DNA of 64,000 nt from Chamaelirium japonicum (taxonomy: Eukaryota; Streptophyta; Magnoliopsida; Liliales; Melanthiaceae): the NCBI GenBank assembly GCA_947650365.1, contig OX393550.1, positions 68,441,744 through 68,505,743 of the forward strand, given 5' to 3'. The notes beneath the pieces are model-generated. The model worked only from the letters and a program-made list of their open reading frames with translations, was not told the origin of the DNA and ran no database searches. Shown piece after piece: positions 48,872 through 60,380 of this stretch (position 1 is its first letter; every line of letters begins with the position of its first letter). The translations under genes were made by a program, and so were the position numbers.

Positions 48872-51198
48872 TGTTGGAAATAAATCCATGGTAGAGGCCC
48901 ACAGCGAAAGCAAAGTGAAGGTCCGAGGACCGTAGGCGGTGTGCGTTACATATCATAATTTTCATCGAAACGATCTACATATGCATGTATGAAACTAGCA
49001 TGGCAACTACGCGAACCCCTAATGACGATCTAACGCAAAAGAACAATCTAGCATGTATGCATGTTCTAATTATGTTAGATCTACTTGTTAGAGATCATAC
49101 CTGCGTGCGAAATCTTTCACCGTGACAAATTTCTTCTTTGTCGATGGAGACGGGCTACGGATCTGCTCGACATAGCTTCGGTGCGACGGCCATAACTTTC
49201 TGCTCCAAACTCCGATTGGGCTAAAATTTGGACTGCAGGTAGCCAACTTCAAGATGCAACTTTTTCAATAAGTTTCACATCGTTTGGACTTCTGTAGCTC
49301 CCTGAATCACAGAAACAACGCTGATTTTCTGTGCAGATTCTGGACAACAAAAGGTTGCGGAAGACGCCTTCTAGTTCACCCGATCTCACACGATGCATGG
49401 CACCTCGTCGATGGATCTCTGAGTGCCTCCATACAACGAGCCTTCTCCTTCTACGAAACACCATGTGAGGAAGACGAGTCGCCATCCAATGGCGCAAGCG
49501 AGGGAGAGAGAGACGAGAGAGGAGATGCGAAGAGAGAAGAGGGGCTTCGGTTTCCCCATGGCTTGCATGGCCGGCCCTAGGGCTTACCCTTGCATCTTAT
49601 TTCGTGGCCCCTCTCTCTCCTTCTCATATATAGGGCCGGCCTATCCATATGGATACGGACAGTATGGATAAGGATGATTGATTCAAACCTTATCCCTATA
49701 TATCTCTTCTTTATCTCTATCCTTTCCTTGTTTTCGAAAACGGTCAAAACCAGCCCGTTTTCTGCGCCTCATAACCGGCCCCTTCATCGGAGGCAACAAC
49801 CTCCTGAAACTAATGGGGCCGGCCTTGACCAGTATCTCAACACTTAAGGCCGGCCCCCTTAGTGCATAGTGGCGCATGGTATGACCAAAACGCCCTTATG
49901 TCACTAGTTGGTCGTTCCTCGTGTATGAGACTTTGCAAGGCACACATAAGTGAAGTGCACCAGTGATTTCACTATTCTCTGAGGTTCCCGTAGGGTGCCC
50001 CTAGTGAAGTCAACTAGTCAACTCGCAACATGTCCCGGTGCATCGCACCCATGTGGCAAAGTCCACTTATGGCAAGAAATTGCTACATGCGTCTCTGCAC
50101 TAACCTAGGGTTTCCCCTTAGTGCACACACGTAGCTACGCATCTACCGTGCACTAGTGCGAAGCACTCACGGAGCGTATGCTTGGTCTTCTCGCTTCCTC
50201 TAACTACGTTCTGTGTTTCGAGGAGATGGTATAAGAACCATACATAATGTCGATAAGGTGGAACCTTCAGGGACCAGGGTTCATGGCTTCCAACTCAGAC
50301 TCGATCGAACACTACCCGAGTGTACCATCGATCCTTGAGTCCGAGTTAACCTGCGTAGCCACCCAGAGTGCGACGCAGACTACACTCCAATTCCCCCGGA
50401 CTTACTATGTTCTCCCTCATACCCCTGCTCTCCGCTTAGTATGGTAAACCCGATGTCCCTCCCCTTGGTGCCATGACGCAACTCGAGCGGTGGAGAATAC
50501 CGTCAGACTCGAGTGCTCATATGACTCGGTTCCTTCCAGGTTGACCATATACATCGTACCTCTTATTACTCTGACGAGCAACCGGATCCGTCATCAGTCC
50601 AACTGATGACCACCTGGCCAGGGTTTAATACGACGTAGGTCAGACCAAGGAACGCACCTCCCGTTAGGGGTGTGGATAGCCTGCAAGAGTGACACGCTGA
50701 TGCAACGCCAGCCGGGTAACCCAGTACACCGTGGTTTTGGATCACTGCATCCGGATCCTCACACATTGGTGCGCCAAAGCACCACACAACTGGTTAGTCC
50801 ACCAGACATGGTTCCTCAGGGTTTATGACCGTTTTACCCTAAGCAGAAACACGGTTTAGTGCACCGATGTCTGCTCATCGATCTGTGCACCGTGTTGGTT
50901 CCGTTCGGCCACAGACACTGTGCTTGGTAATGACCGTGGTGGAGACACCCACGCTCTGTCATCCCAACAGCTTATCCTGATAGGGCGACCAACCCTTATC
51001 AGAGCTGCGAACGTATTTAGGTTACATGGGACTAGTCCATTGAGTCTCCCACTCAAGTGGATTACCATGTAGCCATGGCTCTCTATTCTGTAATCAGAAC
51101 ACGTACTAAGGTACGTACCTAGATGCAATCTTATACTATCAACCATACATAGCTAAACTATAGGTTTTTACGAGCTATAGACCTCACCAATTCTAACA
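48872..51198 (-). repeat. A2 5' LTR
   Basis: The LTR is 2327 bp and nearly identical to 41163-43490. A TATA-like CTATATATG (minus) is at 49625-49633. It ends in CTAACA followed by the target duplication TTATG. Confidence 0.93.
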
Positions 51199-52455
51199 TT
51201 ATGCCCTTCCACCCGAGCACGAAGTGATTAGCCGTGGAGGCCAGAGGATCTCTAAAATTCCTCTTACATCCCTTATATATATGAGAGTTATTTTGCGAGT
51301 ATGAATTTATGCAAATGCAAAGGTAACGACCTATATACTAGACCCTGGTCACACCATGCTCCCACTAGCGTTCAAGCCCTTCGCCTAGCATTAATCATTT
51401 TCGGAATATCATAGTCCCTGCCTCAAGTGGATTTCTCCATTCAAATGTCACATTACATATTCCGAGAATATCGATGCTCTGCAATATTGGTTATCAAGCT
51501 AATGCTCTGGAGCTAAGCCTAGAGTCAGACTCACTGAAAAGGACTCCCACTAGTCATGGAGCCTCGCTTATAAATTTGACAATTGATGTTCAATGGATCT
51601 CCATCTCATCTTTGATTTCGATGCTGGCCAAATAGGCACACCCGACTAGTCGGGTGCTGATCTAATGGTGGCATAACCATATGTGATGGGATCCCACTAA
51701 CATCAAAAGTTAACTAAATAATATGCGTCATCTAGCGGGATCCTATCCTCAAACAGTCGCTTGGACCGGAGGGAAAAGACATCCCTCTGAAAACTGATAA
51801 TCATATTATCTGATCGGGGTTCGATATGAAACATAATGAACTAATAGAGAAAGCAACCATTAAAACTGAATTAAGTTCAGGGTCCGACCCCTGAATCTAA
51901 TTAGCACAGCGCAGGCCTCTAGCTTTATTCGCAAGGTCCCTCGGTCCGACTCCTCCGTCGCGCTCGCGAACACTTTATCGGATCGTCTTCATCCTCCAGG
52001 ATTCCGCTTACGCTCCCGATGGTGGATTTCTTTGGCACATCTTTCTTCTCGATTTGTAACCGAAAAAGTCTTGTACGCTTCGAGCAAGTGCTCGCTCGTA
52101 CATAATTTCCTAGAAAGAAAAGAAAACACACCTAGAAAAAAGGTCATGGGAACCGAGGATGGTCAACCCCCATCACTCGCCCAATCTACGGCTCAATTAC
52201 ATATCCACACACATAGAGAGCAAATCCAGACATTGGCTAACTCGAGGTCCGACCCTCGGTAGCAAGCACAAAACATAGATCTAGATTTTTTATAGCGGCG
52301 CCCTGCAAGAATGATTAATAGAACAAGCACAATCTATACATATGCATGATCTAAGCGTAAGAACCCCGAAGATTTCATGCATTCATCATGCACACACATG
52401 TTGGTTTCATGAAAAAACATGAAACGCACACCCCTAATGCGGCTCTGATACCAAT
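51199..52455 (-). mobile_element. C leader and primer-binding site, right of A2
   Basis: The C leader continues from A2 and is collinear with the A1 leader at about 8410-9704 (shared CACCCGAGCACGAAGTGATT and AGGCACACCCGACTA blocks). On the minus strand a TTGGTATCAGAGCC primer site of initiator-Met-tRNA type adjoins the 5' LTR. Confidence 0.85.
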
Positions 52456-54525
52456 TATTGGAAATTAATCCATGATAGAGGCTTGCAGCGGAAACGATTT
52501 TGCGGTCGAAAGACCGTTCATGGTGCATGTTACACGATTTAAACTTTCATCGAAACTAATCTACATATGTATGCATGTGTATGCACGTGAATCGAACACC
52601 CTAACGGCAATCTAGCATAATGATTAACTAGCATGCATGCAAATCATAATACTCGCTAGATCTACATGTTAGATTACACATACCTTTCGTACGGATCTTT
52701 TAACCGCGGAGAATTGTCTTCTTTGTCGATGGAAACGGAAGATCGTTCGCGAAGATGTCGATGGTACGAATGGAGATGTTGTCTTCTTGTTCACCCGATC
52801 TCACACGATGCACGAAACATCGCTCTCGGATCTCTGAGTACCTCCGAAGAACAACCCTTCTCCTTCTTCAGAACTCCACGCGAGCAAGACGAAGTTGCAA
52901 GCGGGAAATATGAGAGAGATTAGGGAGAGAACTAGAGAGATGAGAGATGGAGGGGGTTCGGTTTTGGCATCCATATGACCGGCCCCATATAGCCCTATAT
53001 ATAGGGCCGGCCTACCCCCTTGGATAAGGATCCAAGGGGATAAAGACCTCCCATAATTATCTCTCCAATCTTACCATTTTTATCTCTCCTTGTATTTATC
53101 CGTTTTCCCACTTTTTAGGGCTCGATCTTAACCGTTTCAAACCCTATCCCTATCTATATGGCCGGCCCTATAGATGAGGGATTCTCATCCCTACAACATA
53201 GGGCCGGCCCTAGCAAGGTCTCCCACTGCTAGGGTCGGCCAAGAGTGAGGTCCGGCAGAGTGAGGTTTTTACCAAAACGCCCTGACGCCTCATTTTGACC
53301 ATTTCTACCTTGCGATACCTAGCGACCATTACTTAAGTGATTTCTACTAGTTACCTTGCTATTAACTGAGGCCACCGGAGGGTGCCTTTAGCAAAGTCAA
53401 CTAGTCAACTCGCAACATACACCGGTGCATCGTACCTATGCAGCGAAGTTCACTTATGGCTAGGGATTACTACATGCGCCTCTGTACTAGTCTCGGGTAT
53501 TACCCTTAGTACTCGTATGTAGTTACGCATCTACCGTACTCTAGTGCCAAGCACACACGGAGCGTATACTTCCTCTTAATGCTAATGGTGTTCCGAGGAG
53601 ATGGTTCAAGAACCGTACATAATGTTGATAAGGTGGAACCATCAGGGACCGGGGTTCATGGCTTCCAACTCAAGCTCGATCGACACACTACCCGAGTGTA
53701 CCATCAATCCTCTGAGCTCGAGTTAACCTACGTAGCCACCCAGAGTGCGACGCAGGTTGCACTCCAATTCACCCAGACTTACTATATTCTCCATCATACC
53801 CTTGCTCTCCGCTTAGTAGTGCTAAACCCGCTGTCCCTCCACTTGATGCCATGATTCACTTCGAGCGGTGGAGACTACCGTCAGACTCGAATGATCATAT
53901 GACTTGGTTCCTTCCAGGTTGACCTATACATCGTACCTCTGATTACCCCGTCGAGTAATCAAACCCGGTCAACAGTCAAACTGATGACCACCAGGCCTGG
54001 GTTTGGTACAGTGTAAGTCACACCAAGGAACACACCTCCCTTCAGGGGTGTGGATGGCCTGCAGGAGTGACACGCTAATGCAACGCTAGCCGGGTAACCC
54101 AGTACACCGTGGTTTTGGATCACTGCATACGGATCCTCACACATTGGTGCGCCAAAGCACCACGCAACTGGTTAGTCCATCATACGTGGTTCCTCAGGGT
54201 TTAGGACCGTTTTACCCTAAGCAGAAACACGGCTTAGTGTACCAGTGTCCGCTCACTGATCTGTACACCGTGTTAGTTCCGTTCAGCCATAGACACTGTG
54301 CTTGGTGATGACCATGGTGAAGACATCCCATGAACTGTCATCGCCAACAGCTTATCATGATGAGGCGACCAACCTGATCATAGCTGCGAACTGATTTAGA
54401 TTATATGGGACCAATCCACTCAGTCTTCAACTCAGTGGACTACCATATAACCATGGCTCTATATTCTTAAAAGAACACATAACTATGTTACGTACCAATA
54501 TGCTTAGAACACATCAATCCTAACA
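52456..54525 (-). repeat. C 5' LTR
   Basis: This 2070-bp LTR is related to the A LTR but is a different subfamily. It has a TATA-like CTATATATAG at 52995-53004, GGGCCGGCC motifs near 53003, 53160 and 53208, and ends CATCAATCCTAACA. Its inner part matches 17793-18654 at roughly 96-97 percent by eye, suggesting an age somewhat greater than D. Confidence 0.88.
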
Positions 54526-56214
54526 ACTCAACGTGACACGTGGCAGCACCATACTCATCAATAACAAAATGACAAGGCATGAGACACGAAGAGACTCAGA
54601 CATTGAAGCGATAGGCAACCAAAGTGACATTAAGACAAAATGCCACATGTCCATTTGTCTGATCGATTGACAGGCAGGCAATCGATCGAAGAATCTACAA
54701 ACTCAAAGATATCCGATCGGTCGCTTTCGACCGATCGGTCACTACTGACCGATCGGTCACTACTGACCGATCGGTCACTACTGACCGATCGGTTGTGCAC
54801 AATCGATCGGTTGACTTTGACCGATCATTGAAGACTTAGACCGATCAACAAGCAGGCGATCGATCGAAAAACCAACGGATCGGGCAAAAAACCCATATTT
54901 TCACTCGATCACTCATTTCATGACTAGTTGAAGACACCCGATCGGTTGCGCACAACCGATTGAAGACTTAGACCGATCGATAGGTAGGCGATCAGTCAAA
55001 AAACCAAAGGATCGGGCAGAAAATCTATGTTTTTGCCCGATCACTCATTTTATGACTGGTTGAAGATACCCGATCAGTTGCCCATAACCGATCGGTCGAC
55101 TTTAACCGATCACTGAAGACTTAGACCAATCGGTAGGCAGACAATCGGTCGAAAAACCAAAGGATTGGGTACAAAACCCATGTTTTCGCCCGATCACTCA
55201 TTTCATGACCGGTTGAAGACACCCGATTGGGTGCGCACAACCGATCGGTCGACTTTGACTGATCACTGAAGACTTAGACCAATTGATAGGCAGGCGATCG
55301 GTCGAAAAACCAAAGGATCGGGCAGAAAACCCATGTTTTCACCCTATCACTCATTTTATGACCAGTTGAAGATACCCGATCGGTTGTGCACAACCGATCG
55401 GTCGACTTTGATCGATCAATGAAGACTTATACTGATCGACAAGCAGACGATCGATCGAAAAACCAAAGGATCGGATAGAAAACCCGTGTTTTTGCTCGAT
55501 CACCCGATTGCTGACAGGTTGAAGACACCCGATCGGTTGCGTACAACCGATCGGACGACTTTGACCCATTGAAAACTCAGATCGATCGACATGCAGGCGA
55601 TCGGTCGAACATCCAAAGGATCTGATGGAAAACCCATGTTTTCGCCCGATGACTTGATTCCAGACCGATTGAAAACACCCGATCGGTTAAAAAACCAAAG
55701 GATCCGGCAAAAAAACCATATTTTTGCCCGATCACTCGATTCCAGACCGATTGAAAACACCCGATCGGTCGCCCTCGACCGACCGGTCAAAAACCAAAGG
55801 ATCGAGCAGAAAACCTATGTTTTCGCCCGATCACTCCAATCTTAATCGGTTGAAAACACCCGATCGGTCGTTGACACCCAATCGGTCACAAATACCCGAT
55901 CGGTCGCTAACACTCGATCGATCGAAGACACCTGATCGGTCCGCCTCGACCGATCAGTCGAAGACACCCGATCACTCACCCTCGACCGATCGGTCGTAGA
56001 TACCCGGTCGGTCGTCCTCGACCAATCAGTCACAGACACTCGATCAGTCGCTCATACCCAATCGATCGACGACGTCTGGTGAGTAATCAATGAAGCCAAC
56101 CCTTGGCAGGGGGTTTGATAACAATTGCCGAGGGGAAGGAGTGTTTTTCCCTGAATTTTGTACCATGATTCCAAGTCAGCCAGATCAACCTCTAGCTAAC
56201 TTAGAAGGGGTAAC
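54526..56214 (+). mobile_element. Element F, part 2: 3' untranslated region with CCGATCGGT tandem array
   Basis: After about 130 bp of ordinary sequence an array begins, rich in the palindrome ACCGATCGGT. The main repeat is about 150 bp: CGATCACTCATTT-type landmarks recur near 54906, 55038, 55189, 55344, 55497 and 55648. A shorter sub-array of 18 bp (CCGATCGGTCACTACTGA) lies at 54730-54795, and shorter irregular units lie at 55850-56070. A polypurine tract (TTAGAAGGGG, near 56201) precedes the LTR. Tandem arrays between coding region and 3' LTR are known in Tat-lineage elements and can seed satellites. Frames here encode only repeats. Confidence 0.75.
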
Positions 56215-56769
56215 TGTGAGTGCAAAATTTGGCCAATGCCTAAAGACGGAACCCACTAGCCCTGCCTGGGGGTCCACAAAGACGACAACGAGACCCACTA
56301 GCTCTGCCTGGGGGTCCGCAAAGAAGATAACGGGGCCCACCGGCCCTACCTGGATCCTGTTAAAGCGCTTGCAAAAACCTTCCCGAGCCCAGGATATTTC
56401 CCCAAACCTCAATAAATAGCAGACCAACTGAATATTCCAGATCGATTATCTGATTTCTGAATCGGATTTTCAAAACCAGAGCTCAGACCTCTCTCTTCTA
56501 AGACAAGTGATACTCGGCCTATCGGGATCACAACATTTCAAGTGTTAGTGAATTCAGGTTGCACCTTATAGCACGGAGATGTAGGCTTCGGCTGAACTCC
56601 AAGATCACATCTCATGTCAACTTCATCTCTTTCAATCACTTCTAAATCTAAGTCCACAAACCCTCAGCTACTTCAGCACCCAAGTCTAAAAACCACACTC
56701 GAACCGACGATCGAATCGATTGGCTGGTTGGATGGAGTCCTTGGGTCGGCACAAGAATCATCCCCCACA
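56215..56769 (+). repeat. F 3' LTR
   Basis: The 555-bp LTR begins TGTGAGTGCAAAATTTGG and ends TCATCCCCCACA. It has about three copies of the 43-bp CCCTGCCTGGGGGTCC-type unit and a CAATAAATAG TATA-like box near 56410. The blocks GTAGGCTTCGGCTGAACTCC and GGGTCGGCACAAGAATCATC are shared with E and the solo LTR. It is the shortest and most diverged of the three family LTRs here. Confidence 0.8.
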
Positions 56770-56811
56770 TGTACGTCCAATCTTGCACGACAGTGAGCAC
56801 CTGATAATTAC

Positions 56812-56848
56812 TCTGTGTGTGTGCGCGCGCGCGTGTGTGTGTGTGTTT
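56812..56848. repeat. (TG)n/(CG)n microsatellite
   Basis: A mixed TG and CG dinucleotide run directly precedes the left end of the foldback MITE. Confidence 0.9.
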
Positions 56849-56851
56849 AGG

Positions 56852-57355
<504 letters not shown>

Positions 57356-57989
57356 CTAGGCAGATAAGGAGTCCCATCAAAAAGGAAGTATCTTGATATA
57401 GGTGAAGGATGGATGGTTTAGGAACGTGTAGATTTAAAGAAGAACAAGGTAAGTTTTGGATTGTTGGTGGAAATTTGGAAAGCTGATGAGGCTGAGATTT
57501 TGTATGTTGGTGGGTTTACGTGTTAGGAAGCTAGGGTAGAAATTTGATCGTGATATATTCATTGGATTGGGAGATATGAATTACGAAAGGTGAAATCACA
57601 TGGATGTTGCAGAAGCAAATAGAACACAATCACCTGGGTGGGTTGAACAAGTGGAACGACTAAATATGCCTAATTAAAAATACACTTTGATGGATTTTTT
57701 ATTTTTGATGTTTTTGTGAGTTTCTAGCACACAATACTAAAAATTTCTCGAAGTGTAATGCAACAATTAAAGATGTGAGCCAGGATTCTGACGTTCTATT
57801 GAAATTGTGTTGCATTGTACGATATTTTGTGGGTGTGAATCGTTGATACATCCGGACACATGGGACTCATACTTACAATTCAATCTCATCGAGAGTGCTT
57901 TGTGCACATAATATATGCCAGCAAATAAAACTAGTCTTTTTATAAAAAAAAAAACTAGTCTATTTATCATTTTTCCTTCTGAATGTTAG
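57356..57989. other. No convincing gene; possible upstream intron of a host gene
   Basis: This is A/T-rich single-copy-looking sequence. A strong 5' splice-site match (CAAG/GTAAGTTTT) is at about 57449, and a 3' splice-site match (TTCTGAATGTTAG) ends at 57989. I could not build an upstream exon in a frame consistent with the next exon, so only the region is noted. Confidence 0.35.
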
Positions 57990-58152
57990 GCCGTTGTTTA
58001 CTTCAATATATGATATGAAGCACCATGGATTCGGCCAACATCAAGCCCCCCTTTTGCTGGATAAAGCTTCTTCCACCTCGAGCAATCAGCCTCCATCTGA
58101 AAGCAGTGCATCAACTGGGCATCAAAACATCTTGAGACTGGATACACTCACT
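57990..58152 (+). CDS. Putative penultimate exon of an unrecognised host gene
   Basis: An open stretch is bounded by TGAATGTTAG on the left and a GTAATCC donor on the right. It would encode YDMKHHGFGQHQAPLLL followed by a serine-rich segment (KASSTSSNQPPSESSASTGH) and ILRLDTLT. The base composition is less AT-rich than both flanks, which fits an exon. It ends at a codon boundary (phase 0), matching the start phase of the next exon. No family is recognised. It could be a pseudogene fragment or chance; no start codon or upstream exon was found. Confidence 0.38.
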
Positions 58153-58238
58153 GTAATCCAAAGCTTACCATGCTTTGTATCCACTTTCTATAATTTTCTG
58201 GTTTTACTGAAACTAATACAGATGTTGCCTCATAATAG

Positions 58239-58370
58239 GAAGGACAGCTGGTGACTAGCAACCCATCACTAGGACAACGCATGCCGATGCCGATATCATG
58301 CGACGAGGACTTAGCATACTTCTCAAAGTTGGTGGAACACTCGAGCTTTAACAAGGATTTGGAATTCTAA
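58239..58370 (+). CDS. Putative terminal exon of the same host gene
   Basis: After an 86-bp AT-rich intron-like gap (58153-58238, ending CATAATAG), a 43-codon frame in phase 0 reads EGQLVTSNPSLGQRMPMPIS, then CDEDLAYFSKLVEHSSFNKD and LEF, with stop TAA at 58368-58370. An alternative acceptor (AATACAG, 58231) would give an early stop, so the one used here is chosen by frame. AATAAA at 58457-58462 and T-rich sequence downstream suit a 3' untranslated region. The gene is not recognised. Confidence 0.38.
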   Translation, partial: EGQLVTSNPSLGQRMPMPISCDEDLAYFSKLVEHSSFNKDLEF

Positions 58371-58456
58371 AAAACACTGGATGTTGTGATGCCATTAATC
58401 GTGTGGACGGATCATCTATATTTCATTCTGATCCTCTTTTTTTCATGTCTATTTAA

Positions 58457-58462
58457 AATAAA
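58457..58462 (+). terminator. Possible polyadenylation signal
   Basis: AATAAA lies 87 bases past the putative stop codon. Such motifs are common by chance in AT-rich DNA. Confidence 0.3.
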
Positions 58463-58900
58463 TACAATTTGGAGGATGTTTTAGGATGCAATTTTATGTA
58501 AGGAGTAACTATAATGCTTTCTTTATACAAGCATGATCGCCGATTATTATGTTGGTATTTGTAATTCCTTGAGTAGATGGTTATATTAATTGTTTTCTTC
58601 TAAACTAAAATTTATTTTGGAATCGCTTCAAATCCTTGAAAAACGTGACACGATAAAAGCGATCAAACCATACATAAATCGATACGATCGAGAAACCCTA
58701 ACTATCCCTGCAAAACCGACCCATCACATGCATCTCAAATAAGAATCTTGAACCGTGTGATGGATTGTCGAGTCTCTAGAAATACTTTGACTTTGCTGTG
58801 ATGCAGTTGACTGATCGTTAGGATTGCGAGCATGATCACGACCCAACAAAACAAAATTACATGTAATTTCTTACCAAATTAAACCAATAAAGTGAGACCC
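58463..58900. other. AT-rich region without a recognised feature
   Basis: I see no coding frame, RNA gene or repeat boundary here. The first part may be the 3' end and downstream flank of the putative host gene. Confidence 0.5.
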
Positions 58901-60380
58901 CGCAATGCAGTAACATAAGGGGCTACTAGGACAAACTTGAAAGATTACCCAATGGTACGTACAGTTGCCTGCGATATTCCAAGCTTCGAAATGGTCCGAT
59001 TGACCAGTGGGGGTCACTCAGTAGAAAGTCCTAGCGGAATAAGGGGCCACTAGACCAAGTATGAAAAAGTACTCGAAGATGCTTCAAGTCTCTGAGGAAG
59101 TCTGATGACTACTACAGCTGTCGAAAAATCCTAGTGGATTAAGAAGCCAATAGGTCGGGGATGAAAGATAACCCAAGGATACGTACGGTCAAGGTTCAAA
59201 ATTTTCATTTCGACCAATTTCGACATTGCAGGATATGCAAATATTACATGGAAATATTTTTATAGGATGGAAATATTACAGTTTTGTAGAAATAACTGGA
59301 ATACATATAAAAAAAATAGAATTTTATAACAAAACATAGAGGTAATCATAAATTAAGAATATACACATACTTTGGAACGCTTAAATCACATTTCTACACT
59401 ATGTAGAGGTATGGGTTTCCACATAACATGTCTTTCTATACATGTACTAGTGATACATAACTGTATGATCTCCACCATATCAAAAATTGAAATGATTTCA
59501 TTAATATTTATATTTGATTTTTTTTTCAAAAAAACTTAAAAATTTTTAAAGATAAGATAAATTCAGCAATTGAATCCCAAAATCAGATTAAGAATATCAA
59601 ACATGGATAGATTAGATATTAATACACCATCATGTTATCAATTAAACAACTGAAAATGAATTAACTGAGAGAAATATAAGATTTACTGTTTTTAATTTAT
59701 TGGCGGAGAATGCTTCGATCCCATTGAACAAACAATTCGATGCATTTTCATTGATTTGATCTCCTCAAATTGGTGTTAGATGGAAGATCCAATACCTAGA
59801 AAAAAAAATTAAAAAAAAAAATCATGCCACAGAACTCAAACATACTGCTCAAAGGGTTTAGGATTTTGAAAAAATTTTAAATATTTATGACCCCCACATT
59901 TCGTTTCGTGGGTCAGAAAAATAGAAATATCTTAAAAAAATTCAAAAGTTTTTGAACCATGCATATGGTTGCCCGAGATACTTAAAGCCTCTAAAGGGAT
60001 CCGATTGACCGGTGGGGGGTCACTTGGTTTTAGAAAATCCTAATGGAATAAGGGGCCACTAGGTCAGGGATGAAAGATCACATGAGGATATTACCAGTTG
60101 CATGAGATACTCCAATTTTTAATTGGGGTCCCGATTGACCAATGGGATGTCACTCGGTTTTAAAAAATTCTAGATTACAAGCTAGGATGTCTAAGTATGA
60201 ATAGGGGGTCACTAGCCCAAGTATGAAAGAATACTCGAAGATGCTCTTAGCCTCCTGGGCAGTTTGATGACTACAAGAGTTGTCAAAAATCTAGTGGATT
60301 CTTAGGCCACCATGTTGGCAATGAAAGATTACCTAAGGGTGCACATGGTTGCCCAAGATATTCCAAGCCTCAAATAGTTC
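58901..60380. repeat. Degenerate tandem repeat, interrupted by an AT-rich insertion
   Basis: Related segments recur at about 58910, 59035, 59130, 59970, 60040, 60110, 60200 and 60290. Common elements are AATAAGGGGCCACTAG, GATTGACC(A/G)GTGGG, GATGACTAC..GAG/CTGTC and a GAAAGAT.ACC stretch followed by GGTTGCCCGAGATA. Two unit types appear to alternate in a higher-order repeat of about 230-250 bp. It lies directly upstream of the copia fossil and may be part of its leader or an older array. No coding capacity. Confidence 0.6.
59199..59963. mobile_element. Candidate TIR-bounded MITE-like insertion
   Basis: An AT-rich segment of about 765 bp splits the tandem repeat above. Its left edge reads GGTTCAAAATTTTCATTTCG and its right edge is the near-mirror CAAAAGTTTTTGAACC, giving a 9-bp terminal inverted repeat GGTTCAAAA. 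The repeat's GGTTGCCCGAGATA landmark resumes just after it. Flanking duplication is unclear. It holds no coding frame; a non-autonomous DNA transposon is the most likely class. Confidence 0.45.

Larger units (their letters stand above)
41163..51198 (-). mobile_element. Element A2: second copy of the non-autonomous A family
   Basis: LTRs are 41163-43490 and 48872-51198, and the internal region is 43491-48871. A perfect target duplication TTATG is at 41158-41162 and 51199-51203. It carries the same PBS, PPT, leader and decayed coding region as A1, with matching length (10,036 bp versus 10,049 bp) and the same 132-bp duplication. LTR divergence is about 2-3 percent by eye. It sits in the leader of C, in the same orientation. 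The coding part has many tens of breaks. Confidence 0.94.
17793..54525 (-). mobile_element. Element C: Ty1/copia retrotransposon carrying three nested insertions
   Basis: C reads on the minus strand. The 5' LTR is at 52456-54525. The leader with its primer site is at 51199-52455 and 40690-41162. Gag to integrase lies at about 37779-40690. Reverse transcriptase and RNase H lie at 18655-20504. The partial 3' LTR is at 17793-18654. Its order is interrupted by A2 (in the leader), a solo LTR (in gag) and D (in pol). Excluding insertions it is about 8-9 kb. It is the best-preserved relative of A and the likely type of partner that could mobilise A. Apart from the nested insertions it has a modest number of breaks, roughly five to ten. 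Confidence 0.85.
13805..56769 (+). mobile_element. Element F: whole span of the Tat gypsy fossil hosting C and its nested insertions
   Basis: The two visible parts of F (13805-17792 and 54526-56769) flank element C. Part 1 stops in the integrase start. Part 2 supplies a 3' untranslated tandem array, a polypurine tract and a 3' LTR of the same family as E. The shared lineage, strand and order make one host element the simplest reading. F's 5' LTR is not in the window; B occupies the left junction. It is partial and broken. Confidence 0.65.

Noticed and set aside
54640-56039. TDRS/STDRS-rich repeat protein frames
   Set aside because: They arise from CCGATCGGT tandem units in the untranslated region of F on both strands.
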